From: an uncultured Ulvibacter sp.
GTDB lineage: Bacteria > Bacteroidota > Bacteroidia > Flavobacteriales > Flavobacteriaceae
DNA length: 64,000 bases
Direction of reading: 5' to 3'
Assembly: GCA_938041335.1 (NCBI GenBank)
Contig: CALIAF010000026.1
Location: forward strand, 1-64,000
Part shown: piece by piece, positions 17,255 through 25,550 of the stretch
Position numbering within the stretch: the stretch's first letter is position 1
How the letters are laid out: each line of letters begins with the position of its first letter
Program-made: the position numbers and the translations under genes
The notes under the pieces: generated by a model
Seen by the model: the letters and a program-made list of their open reading frames with translations, nothing else
Told to the model about the DNA's origin: nothing
Databases searched by the model: none

Positions 17255-20236
17255 TTATTCCAGAATCAACTTCTTAGTTGCTTTTAGTGTACCTCCATCA
17301 GCAGAAATCTTTAACATATACACGCCGGCATTTAAGCTGCCTCTTTCTATAATGAGCGTATTTGAATTAGATGTTACTTTCTGCACTTCTCTTCCTAAAA
17401 CGTCATACATTTTCACTTCTAGACCAGCAATCGCATTACGCACGACAATGGTTGTCTGCGCGTCCATTGGATTTGGAAATATCGCGACATCTAATACGAC
17501 GCTTTCTTCTAATCCTAATATGCAATTTTGATTATTAATTGCACCTGGAGTTCCATGTTCAAATCCTGCGTTATTGCATGCTTGCCAGCTTTCAGGTAAG
17601 GTGTTATCTAAGTCTGGATCAATCAATTCTAGTGTTGGTCCATTTCCATCTGGTGCTTCAGGCCATGGGGCTTGATCATCATATGTTACATTATCTATTA
17701 AGTTTCCGTTTGCATCAAATATGCGGATCAATTCTCCTGAGCCACTAAGACTAAATCCTAAATTACCATATACATTAGTCACCCCTGGAAACAATGCTTG
17801 AAACCCAGCTTGGTCTTCTACAATAATTAAATAAGAGTTAGGTTGCATGATAACGCCAACTGGAAGCACAAACTCGTGCGTATCATCTTCATCTTTAAAA
17901 ACCCATCCTGACACATTTACCGCCGTATCAGAGTTGTTGTACAATTCTACCCAGTCTTTAACATCAAAATCTGGAGCGTCTTTATAATTAATTTCATTGA
18001 TAACAATATCTGCTCCGCCGGCACTCAATACAAATACTGCGGTTAGGTTCTCACTTTGATTTAATTCAAAAGATGACATCGCACTCATTGGGTCTGCCAG
18101 CGTATGGTTGTCTAATTCCCAATGATCAAAAACATAGTCAGAGTTAGACTGGACGGCTTCAATATTCATGTCTATTCCTCCATGGTACTCTCCATTCCAA
18201 GTATAGTCTCCGTAGTCAATGGTTAAAGAATTAAATTTTATTTGCCCTGCTCCTTCTGGTTCTACATTTAAAGATACGTCATACGGTCCGCTTAGGTCGT
18301 AGCATTCGTTTAAACCTCCTGGTAAGAAAGCAATTCTATCTAAAATAAAGTCTTTAACCTTTTGTACGTTTCCTTCCCATTCATTTACATTACCTCCCCA
18401 TCTACTAGTGTGTCTAGGCATTTCTCCAGCGATCGAGCTCTCAATACCTTCTAAAGTACCTAAAGCTTCTTCTTCGGTGAAAACCGTGTTATTTAGGTCC
18501 ATGTATCTTGTAATATAATATTGACGAAACTCATCATTCTCTAAAAGTTTATTCAACAAAACAATGTGCTGTTCTGGGTCTAAATTTATTTGTTCTGGAT
18601 AACAAGGGTCTGCATCTGGATCTTCATTTGGAACATTTGTATAATTAATATAGTGATTGAACGTAGCGTCTTCATCCCATAAAACGTAGCCCCATTTTTT
18701 ATGATCACCATTAGGATCTATACCGCGCCACCATGAGGTGTTCCAATTAATCCAGTCTGTACAGACCGCAAAAGAGTTAACTAAAATGTAATCAACTAGG
18801 CTCGTTACATCAATTTCTGCGGCAACTTGTTCATAGTTTGCTTGATTAGACATGTCATTATTGATAGCGAAACTATGTATCTCATCCCAATCTTGAAAAG
18901 CCTGGCTTCCTCCATATTGCGCCCAAGTACTCCCCCAATTCATTAAATATTGAATATTATACTTATCCTGACCGTAGTAAAATTTTGTATAATCTGCATC
19001 ACTTACTTTTTCTCTTATAGAATATACGCCCCAGTATTGGCCATTTACATATGCCACACAGCGTTCACCTCTTCGCATATCTACGTTCAGGTCGTTCTTA
19101 TTTGCTAACCGATGGATAAACATATCTCTCATATGCGCACTGGAGTCAATCGCCGGATAGTTATCATCTCCTGAGGCACGAATAATTACTTTTTGATAGC
19201 TTTCTCTATCAGACCACGTAAGTAATTTTTCATTAATAGCGTCATGATAACCCATTTCATCTCTTGCTATATAATCAAAACTACGCTGGTCCCATTGCCA
19301 AGAATCTTGCCCATGCTTATTGTATTCTCCATACCCTACATCTTTTCTTACGCCAGTAGCATCAAAGTATTCCATTGTTCCTTCTGGCCTTAGATTGATA
19401 TTACCATTCAATAAATCTTCCATCTGGTCTGCAGAAACTGAAATCACAGGAAGCGTATGGCTCTCATTTATGAAATACGAATTAAATGCCATAAAGCTAG
19501 GTAGCACCCCAGGCGTGTTTGGCTCTACAATAGCCCGAATAATTTGGGTTGAAGAAACTGAAATAGGAGTTGCGTATTCTGTAGCCCCAGAGGTTGGTAA
19601 ATATCCATTAATTGTATAATGAATGGTACTGTTTGCTTCTGTAGATGTAATGGTCACATTTTGTGTTCCATTGTAAAAACCTGCTTCTACATTCATTTCT
19701 GGAGTATCCGCGTATCTGTCAAATGACGCTCCCAAATTTGCTGCATTTAAGGTAGGTGAAGTAAATATCTTCCATGTAGGAGATCCATTTGGACTTCTTC
19801 CCATAGAGTGCTCTAATTGTGTTTTTTGCATTAAAACACTGTCTACAATATTCCCATCTGCATCAGACAATACAATGGTCTCTGTGTCTACTTTTGTTTG
19901 TTTTAACTTAAAATTTGTATGGTAGTGGTCATTAAACCCTGTAGAAGTTGCTTCATCCCTCCCAGAACACCAAAACCTAAGATATCCATTAGCAGGAATT
20001 ATAGTTCCTTCCGGAATTTCCCACTTTTCAATATTTGATGCGCTATCGCTTAAATAAAATCCTCCTAGATTAACCGCTGTTAATTCAGTGTTATACAGTT
20101 CTATCCAATCTTCTTGGCTCTGATAGTTGTCATTATACCCTACTAAATTAGACGCAGAATACTCGTTAATGACCACCTGGCTCATTAAGGGACTAAACAT
20201 CATTGTCAGCCCAAATAATAGTACTATTTTTTTCAT
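17255..20236 (-). CDS. Secreted CotH-kinase protein with lamin-tail, chitobiase-like and T9SS domains
   Basis: The 993-residue protein has, in order, a signal peptide (1-19), a lamin-tail domain (about 20-165), a chitobiase C-terminal-like beta domain (about 180-255), a CotH kinase domain (about 265-600, with WDEDATFNHY as the metal-binding motif), a beta repeat (about 660-730), a second lamin-tail domain (about 735-855) and a type IX secretion C-terminal tag (FPNPMDAQTTI through ATKKLILE). CotH proteins are atypical protein kinases first known from Bacillus spore coats. This one should be exported and fixed to the surface. It follows the TolC-like gene by 104 bp, across a likely terminator, and is the larger of two CotH genes bracketing the cluster. 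The targets are unknown. Confidence 0.88.
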   Translation of the reverse strand: MKKIVLLFGLTMMFSPLMSQVVINEYSASNLVGYNDNYQSQEDWIELYNTELTAVNLGGFYLSDSASNIEKWEIPEGTIIPANGYLRFWCSGRDEATSTGFNDHYHTNFKLKQTKVDTETIVLSDADGNIVDSVLMQKTQLEHSMGRSPNGSPTWKIFTSPTLNAANLGASFDRYADTPEMNVEAGFYNGTQNVTITSTEANSTIHYTINGYLPTSGATEYATPISVSSTQIIRAIVEPNTPGVLPSFMAFNSYFINESHTLPVISVSADQMEDLLNGNINLRPEGTMEYFDATGVRKDVGYGEYNKHGQDSWQWDQRSFDYIARDEMGYHDAINEKLLTWSDRESYQKVIIRASGDDNYPAIDSSAHMRDMFIHRLANKNDLNVDMRRGERCVAYVNGQYWGVYSIREKVSDADYTKFYYGQDKYNIQYLMNWGSTWAQYGGSQAFQDWDEIHSFAINNDMSNQANYEQVAAEIDVTSLVDYILVNSFAVCTDWINWNTSWWRGIDPNGDHKKWGYVLWDEDATFNHYINYTNVPNEDPDADPCYPEQINLDPEQHIVLLNKLLENDEFRQYYITRYMDLNNTVFTEEEALGTLEGIESSIAGEMPRHTSRWGGNVNEWEGNVQKVKDFILDRIAFLPGGLNECYDLSGPYDVSLNVEPEGAGQIKFNSLTIDYGDYTWNGEYHGGIDMNIEAVQSNSDYVFDHWELDNHTLADPMSAMSSFELNQSENLTAVFVLSAGGADIVINEINYKDAPDFDVKDWVELYNNSDTAVNVSGWVFKDEDDTHEFVLPVGVIMQPNSYLIIVEDQAGFQALFPGVTNVYGNLGFSLSGSGELIRIFDANGNLIDNVTYDDQAPWPEAPDGNGPTLELIDPDLDNTLPESWQACNNAGFEHGTPGAINNQNCILGLEESVVLDVAIFPNPMDAQTTIVVRNAIAGLEVKMYDVLGREVQKVTSNSNTLIIERGSLNAGVYMLKISADGGTLKATKKLILE

Positions 20237-20293
20237 AACTTTTTATTTTAAAACTTCTTTTTCTATTCTTTATAAATTTAACACAAATAATGA

Positions 20294-20317
20294 AAAACTC
20301 CCATCATTATGAGTTTT
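20294..20317 (-). terminator. Weak intrinsic terminator after the TolC-like gene
   Basis: AAAACTC (20294-20300) and GAGTTTT (20311-20317) form a 7-bp stem 24 bp after the stop of the TolC-like gene. The minus strand continues TTTCATTATTTG. The stem is short, so read-through into the CotH gene is likely. Confidence 0.55.
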
Positions 20318-20340
20318 ATGTTAGAACTAAGGTCGCAATA

Positions 20341-21600
20341 CTACTCTGTTAATGAACTATTTGCATTAAGAAAATTAACCCGTGGTGTTTGAAACAATAC
20401 ATTAGAAGCTGCTAACATCTTTATATACTTCTCATATAACACCCGTTCAATTTTAATTATATCAATAACTCTATTGTGTTCGCTAATCTTCAATTTTAAT
20501 AAAATCAATGGCGATACACCTTCCATTGTTTTGTACGTATTTAAGAGCGCTGTGACACTGCTATTAGCGGCTTGATCTTTAAACACCTGATACTTAGACG
20601 CCGTGCTTCTGAAATTTTCTACAGCATCCACTACCTCTTTTTCTTGCGCCTTTTTAAGGGCTAGGATTTCACTTTCTGTTCTTAATTTATTAAAATAATG
20701 TTCGCTTCTTTTTTCTCTTGCATTTCCGAAGAAAGGGATATTGATCCCTATGCCAATGGCAAAATTTTCATCAAACAATTCGCTGTTTTTGCCTCCATAC
20801 TTGGCTTGTACAAAATCAATTATTTTTTTAGATTTTGCCACATCCAAGCCCATCTCACCTTCTATGGTTTCTAGTTTTGATTGTCTTAATTGAATCTCTA
20901 AGTTGTCATTAGACACCTTCTCTCTGGCAGCGATTGCAAGTATTTGACCTGGTGTAACTAGGTCATTATTTTTTAAGTAGATGCTGTCCGCGGTTTCTTT
21001 TACCATAAGCTTTAATAAGGCATTTTGATGCCTGTGAACCTCTTGCAAGTTTTGTAAAACGACTTGTGTGTCAAATAGTGCTTCTTCTGCGTCCACAACA
21101 TCTCTTACCTCAAAATTAGCATCATACACGGTGTGTTTTAAGATCGTGAGTTTGTCTTCTAACTGCACTTTTTTCAATAAATAAGCTGCGGTTAGCTTTT
21201 CGTTATATAGATAATCTATTAATAAATTATAGCGGTCCTCCAGCTCATCATTTACGTGAATCTGACCCTGAATCTCCACTTCATTTATCATAGAGGAATA
21301 CACTTTTTTCTTGGCAAGAATGGCTCGCAGACTATTCGGTTTTACTCTAATAGCATACTCCTGTCTACTGAATAATAAATCTCTGGTTTCAGACCTAAAT
21401 TCTACATTATTAACTAAAGGTAAATTATGATTGTAGTCTTTTAAAAATGCCAGTTGAATAGAATCAAATTGCACCTGTTCTATGTTTTTAACACCTAATA
21501 GCACATCTGTTGTAGTAATTTCTTTTTGGGCATATCCCGAAAAGAAAAACAGACAGAAGAGAAGTAGCGTCCCTAGATATTTCGGAAATAAAAAATGCAT
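20341..21600 (-). CDS. TolC-like outer-membrane efflux/secretion protein
   Basis: The 419-residue protein has a signal peptide ending near FFSGYAQ and long amphipathic helices arranged in two similar halves, as in TolC-family outer-membrane channels. Motifs typical of the family include the strand-turn segment FAIGIGINIPFFGNAREK before the second helical hairpin. It probably forms the outer-membrane exit duct for the HlyD-like adaptor encoded immediately upstream (the HlyD stop and this ATG abut without a gap). No ABC or RND pump is encoded with them. Similarity to TolC is at the level of layout rather than strong motifs, so the duct role is moderately supported. Confidence 0.78.
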   Translation of the reverse strand: MHFLFPKYLGTLLLFCLFFFSGYAQKEITTTDVLLGVKNIEQVQFDSIQLAFLKDYNHNLPLVNNVEFRSETRDLLFSRQEYAIRVKPNSLRAILAKKKVYSSMINEVEIQGQIHVNDELEDRYNLLIDYLYNEKLTAAYLLKKVQLEDKLTILKHTVYDANFEVRDVVDAEEALFDTQVVLQNLQEVHRHQNALLKLMVKETADSIYLKNNDLVTPGQILAIAAREKVSNDNLEIQLRQSKLETIEGEMGLDVAKSKKIIDFVQAKYGGKNSELFDENFAIGIGINIPFFGNAREKRSEHYFNKLRTESEILALKKAQEKEVVDAVENFRSTASKYQVFKDQAANSSVTALLNTYKTMEGVSPLILLKLKISEHNRVIDIIKIERVLYEKYIKMLAASNVLFQTPRVNFLNANSSLTE

Positions 21601-22608
21601 TTATTGATTTAAGGTTAATGTCACTTTTTCTTTTTGCAAGAAAGGATTGTCTGGCGGTATTTCTATAATAACCTCTCTTCCAAAGGTTTTAAGTTCCTTG
21701 ATTTTTCTAATTCTAGGCGGGATTTCAACAATACGGGAACCTAATGTTTTGATAATTCCTATATTCTGGATGTCTGGCCTTGAGGTAGAAAAAACGGTTA
21801 CTTCATCTTGAAGGTTCACTTTTAGCAATAGGTCTTCATGAATAAAACCTACAACCAGTGTTGGGCTTTCTTCATAAAATGTGACGAGTGGAGAGAACGA
21901 TGCTATTTTTTCATCTTCTTTGCAATGAATATTTCCGATTAACCCATCTGTGGGCGCTAAAATAGTTTCATTTTCTTTTTTAATGCTGTAATAACTCAAC
22001 TCCTTTTCAAGAATTTTTATCCTTGAAAGCATTGGGTTATTGGACGCATAGCGCTCATTCTTTAAATTTTTTATCTGTGTTTCAAAACTTGCTTTTGAGT
22101 ATTGTAACTCTTCTTTAAGCGCTTCAATTTTAAGTAGAATGGGGCTTTTAATATCACTCTTTTCTGTAGTAGTTAGTGTTATGCTTTTTAAGTTGCTGGC
22201 TAGTTTCTTGTTTTTATCTAGCTGGGCATATTGCTGTTCTATTTGTGCTTCAATTTCACTAGTTCTTTCCTTTAAAAGAATTGTTTTTTCTGAAATGCGC
22301 CCGTCTATGTCTAATTTCCACAAATCATATCGGGTCTTTAATTCTTCAATACTAAAGACAGCATCATTTATTTTAACGGGTAATATAGAAGAAGAAACGT
22401 CTAGCAAAACGGCTCCTTTTTTTACTTTTTGTCCTGTAGTCACATAGATACGGTTTACCTCAACGGGGTTCTCCATGTTAATTTGAGTTTCCTTGTTTTC
22501 TGCAAAACCATAAAAAGTAACGGTGGTGTTCATTTTAAATGAAAACGAAATCACCAAGATCACACCCACCAACAAGGCTACAATATGTATTAAGCTAAAT
22601 TTTTTCAT
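21601..22608 (-). CDS. HlyD-like periplasmic adaptor / membrane fusion protein
   Basis: The 335-residue protein has one N-terminal membrane helix (about 6-25), a lipoyl-like half motif (VNRIYVTTGQKVKKGAVLL, about 50-68), a long coiled-coil hairpin (about 85-215) and the returning half motif with ILAPTDGLIGNIHCKEDEKI, then a beta-barrel region. This is the layout of HlyD-family adaptors that join an inner-membrane pump to a TolC channel. Its start overlaps the end of the DUF4956 gene by 14 bp, so translation is coupled. The partner that would normally be a pump is here the DUF4956 membrane protein, which is not a known transporter. Confidence 0.85.
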   Translation of the reverse strand: MKKFSLIHIVALLVGVILVISFSFKMNTTVTFYGFAENKETQINMENPVEVNRIYVTTGQKVKKGAVLLDVSSSILPVKINDAVFSIEELKTRYDLWKLDIDGRISEKTILLKERTSEIEAQIEQQYAQLDKNKKLASNLKSITLTTTEKSDIKSPILLKIEALKEELQYSKASFETQIKNLKNERYASNNPMLSRIKILEKELSYYSIKKENETILAPTDGLIGNIHCKEDEKIASFSPLVTFYEESPTLVVGFIHEDLLLKVNLQDEVTVFSTSRPDIQNIGIIKTLGSRIVEIPPRIRKIKELKTFGREVIIEIPPDNPFLQKEKVTLTLNQ

Positions 22609-23308
22609 CTATGTCTCTAAAATTAATTCTTACATTATAAACACCTTCCATATTTGAGAACTCGTTGACAAGGTCTCTAGCTCTTTTTTCATGGATTACT
22701 TTTATTTTAAAAGCAAAACTAATTCTCTTTATGCCTTTTTCGTTATTTCCTTTTCCATTTACGCTATACTTGGTTAAAGAGTAACGAGCACAATTTTCTT
22801 CTAAAAGTGCTTCAATCTTCTCTCTTGTATTCTCCGTTTCAAGAATGACATTTGGAATTTCAAACTGGAGATTTCCTACGACATGATTTGTTTTACTAAT
22901 CGGTGAATAATAAATTAAAAACACAACCAAGCAGAAAGCTATAGTGCCTATTAAGGCGATTGCAATACCATATACTCCTGCCGCGATACCCACCGCGATA
23001 GAAGTAAACATAAACACCATGTTTCTCGGGTTTCTTAGGGTTGTTCTAAATCTAATAATGGCTAGCGCCCCTAACATCCCTAGCCCACGTGCTAAGCTAT
23101 CACCTATGGCCTGCATTACAGTTGCTACAGGAATTGAAATCAATATAAGAGATTGAATAAAATACTTGGGGCTTTCTATTTCTCTAGAAGTTCTTTGATA
23201 GGTAAGCGCTATCAAAGAAGATAGCACAAACGACACTAAAGCAATGATGATCACATTTGCTAATGAGGCGCCTTCTAGGTTGTTATTTAGGTTTGAAAAA
23301 TCAAACAT
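22595..23308 (-). CDS. DUF4956 membrane protein
   Basis: The 237-residue protein has about four membrane helices in its first 145 residues and a soluble ferredoxin-like tail (about 150-237). The DUF4956 hallmark GALAIIRFRTTLRNPRNMVF is at about residues 79-98. The family has no established biochemical function. In many bacteria it is encoded beside CotH proteins and VTC-domain polyphosphate polymerases. Here it lies 14 bp after the CotH2 gene and overlaps the HlyD gene, but no VTC gene is in the window. It may form the inner-membrane part of an export or signalling complex with the HlyD and TolC proteins; this is inference. Confidence 0.88.
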   Translation of the reverse strand: MFDFSNLNNNLEGASLANVIIIALVSFVLSSLIALTYQRTSREIESPKYFIQSLILISIPVATVMQAIGDSLARGLGMLGALAIIRFRTTLRNPRNMVFMFTSIAVGIAAGVYGIAIALIGTIAFCLVVFLIYYSPISKTNHVVGNLQFEIPNVILETENTREKIEALLEENCARYSLTKYSVNGKGNNEKGIKRISFAFKIKVIHEKRARDLVNEFSNMEGVYNVRINFRDIDEKI

Positions 23309-23322
23309 ATGTTATTGTAGAG

Positions 23323-25269
23323 TTAGTTAATTATAATTCTTTTAGTAATTTGATAATTGTTACTTTTAAGCGCAATGCTATACATCCCCGTTTGCCAATT
23401 TGAAACATCAATACTCAATATGTTTTCTTCATTGTTGGTTTTATATACTTGTCTGCCTATCATATCATACACAATAACGCTAGAAGCAATCTCATTATTA
23501 AACGCAATGCTAATATACTCATTTGCTGGATTAGGATATACTACTATTCCAAAATCAAAAGTAATGGAATCAACTCCAAGTTCAACACCATTTTCAGCGT
23601 TGAATGTTACATCTGTTACAACAAAGTCTCCTGTGCCATTTGGGATTCTTGCTAAAGTAGTGTTTTCTATTATCTCCTCACTCCAGTCAATCTCATCAAT
23701 AATGGTTCTATCTAGGTAAGATAGAAACAACTCATCACCATCCTTATCAATATCAAATTTAGCATGAATGCCTTCTTGTTGTGGGTCTTTATCTGCCCAA
23801 ATAATCAAATACCCATTAGCAGGGATGCTCACATCTGGTAATTCCCACTTGTGCAAAAAGCTTCTCGAATCACTTAAAAAGTAATTGTTTAAATCAATCG
23901 CTGCGTCAGTATTGTTATATAGCTCTATCCAATCATCATGCTCGTTATCTTGATCTTCCCAGATACTACCCTCCCCATTAGATGCCATAAATTCATTAAT
24001 CACAACGTCCTGGTTGTTTATTGGGGCAGCTAGAGGTGTGCAAGTAAATCCTTCATTGACAAGCCTTTGTTGCATATTTATTTTTCTATCGGCTATAAAT
24101 TTTTTAAATCCTTTGCTCAAACCAGTAAAATCTCCAAACCAAGTATCGCTATTGATCGCGTTTTCTACATCAACTCCATTATAAATGTTGTTGGTTGCTG
24201 TATCCCAGTCGGTTTCAATCAATCCTAGCTGTGCATCTAACAATGGATCCATTCTTAAGTTTTCAAAATTTACAGCCAAAATTTCACACATGTAGACTAG
24301 GTACTGCTCTTTAAATTCTGGAACATTCAAAATACGGTCAATTAATACTTTTCCTGAAAAGTTAAATAACGGGAAATCCTGAGACCCATTAGGGTGGCTA
24401 TCAAAAGCAAAGTTATAATCCCAGGGCAACCAATGTATTTTATTCGTGTTGGGTTCATGATATAAATACCAATTTCTTCCATGTTCTATATAGGAATCCC
24501 AATTATTTATTAAGAGGTCTATAGCGAGTATCCGCAGGTATTCATCTACATCAAATACAGCTTCAAGATCCTCTTTAAATGTTATGCTGTTCGTATTATT
24601 TATAACATCTATAAATTCTATAAACTTTGACCAATCATTCTCTGTTTCATTGGTTTGTAGCTCAAATGTATAACTGTTAGGGTTAGTCCCAGCCCATGTT
24701 AGCTCTGAGTTGCCTTTATTTTTCCATAGATTTCCGTCATTGTCAGAGAAGTTTCTTTTCAGGTAATTTTTGTCTATCTGTTCTATCATGGAATAGATTC
24801 CCCAATACGTATCGTTGATATATAGCTTTGTATGTGCCACTCTTGGAGAGGGAATTCCATGCATCCTAAACATATCATAGGCCATTTTATCTTTTATCAT
24901 CGCGGGGTCTCCAAAACCATTCATAAGATTTAGTCTTTTAACACCATCATACTCTTGGCCGACTACAAATTTTCCGAAGTTTAATTTGAGCGGTTTTTTA
25001 TTTGTCATTGGGAAGAAATTTGAAGAAAACCCTTTTTGCCTTACTCCTACTTCATCGAGGATCGTACCGTCCATCTCAACGGTAACATTAGTATAGGGCA
25101 CATCTGGGTAGAACATATTATAGTCGTTCTGCAAGTTGTTCCACAAATTCGTGTCTGTAGATGTTATTCTTATTTCGTGAACAAAAGAATCGTCAAAAAT
25201 AGGAGTTTGAGCGTATGTCCAGAAGGTGTTTAGAAGACAAATGCTAATTAATAAGTGAAATTTTTTCAT
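23323..25269 (-). CDS. Secreted CotH-kinase protein with lamin-tail domain and T9SS tag
   Basis: The 648-residue protein has a signal peptide (1-20), a CotH kinase domain (about 25-400), a lamin-tail domain (about 420-530) and a type IX secretion tag (YPNPANEYISI through ITKRIIIN, about 575-648). CotH motifs include NNWDSYIEHGRNWYLYHEP and the metal-binding WDYNFAFDSHPNG. It is simpler than the 993-residue CotH protein at the other end of the cluster. It is the first gene of a tight unit with DUF4956, HlyD and TolC (gap to DUF4956 14 bp), so the kinase and the envelope proteins are probably made together. Phosphorylation of surface proteins is plausible but not shown. Confidence 0.9.
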   Translation of the reverse strand: MKKFHLLISICLLNTFWTYAQTPIFDDSFVHEIRITSTDTNLWNNLQNDYNMFYPDVPYTNVTVEMDGTILDEVGVRQKGFSSNFFPMTNKKPLKLNFGKFVVGQEYDGVKRLNLMNGFGDPAMIKDKMAYDMFRMHGIPSPRVAHTKLYINDTYWGIYSMIEQIDKNYLKRNFSDNDGNLWKNKGNSELTWAGTNPNSYTFELQTNETENDWSKFIEFIDVINNTNSITFKEDLEAVFDVDEYLRILAIDLLINNWDSYIEHGRNWYLYHEPNTNKIHWLPWDYNFAFDSHPNGSQDFPLFNFSGKVLIDRILNVPEFKEQYLVYMCEILAVNFENLRMDPLLDAQLGLIETDWDTATNNIYNGVDVENAINSDTWFGDFTGLSKGFKKFIADRKINMQQRLVNEGFTCTPLAAPINNQDVVINEFMASNGEGSIWEDQDNEHDDWIELYNNTDAAIDLNNYFLSDSRSFLHKWELPDVSIPANGYLIIWADKDPQQEGIHAKFDIDKDGDELFLSYLDRTIIDEIDWSEEIIENTTLARIPNGTGDFVVTDVTFNAENGVELGVDSITFDFGIVVYPNPANEYISIAFNNEIASSVIVYDMIGRQVYKTNNEENILSIDVSNWQTGMYSIALKSNNYQITKRIIIN

Positions 25270-25457
25270 AGGTTTTTTTCTTTTCCAACAATTGCTAAAA
25301 ACAGGCTTTAGTTTTATTGATACAATAATATGAATTTCAATTTAGACATATAAATTTAATATTGTTTGTTCATATTAGGTAGTTGTGAGAAAAAACTATG
25401 TTGAAAAAAGGAACGCAAGACTAGATCACGTGTCATCTTTCACCTATAAAAATGAAA

Positions 25458-25489
25458 AAGCTGAATATTGATAAATCAATATTCAGCTT
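25458..25489 (-). terminator. Intrinsic terminator after the S74 protein gene
   Basis: AAGCTGAATATTGAT pairs perfectly with ATCAATATTCAGCTT around a minimal AA centre (in practice a loop of four). On the minus strand a T-rich stretch (TTTTTCATTTTTAT) follows. It lies 62 bp after the stop of the S74 gene and isolates it from the CotH cluster. Confidence 0.9.
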
Positions 25490-25550
25490 GGGTAGGTTTT
25501 GTAGCTTAACAATGTCAAAAACTAGGCTACGGGTATTTAGGGCAAAAAAA

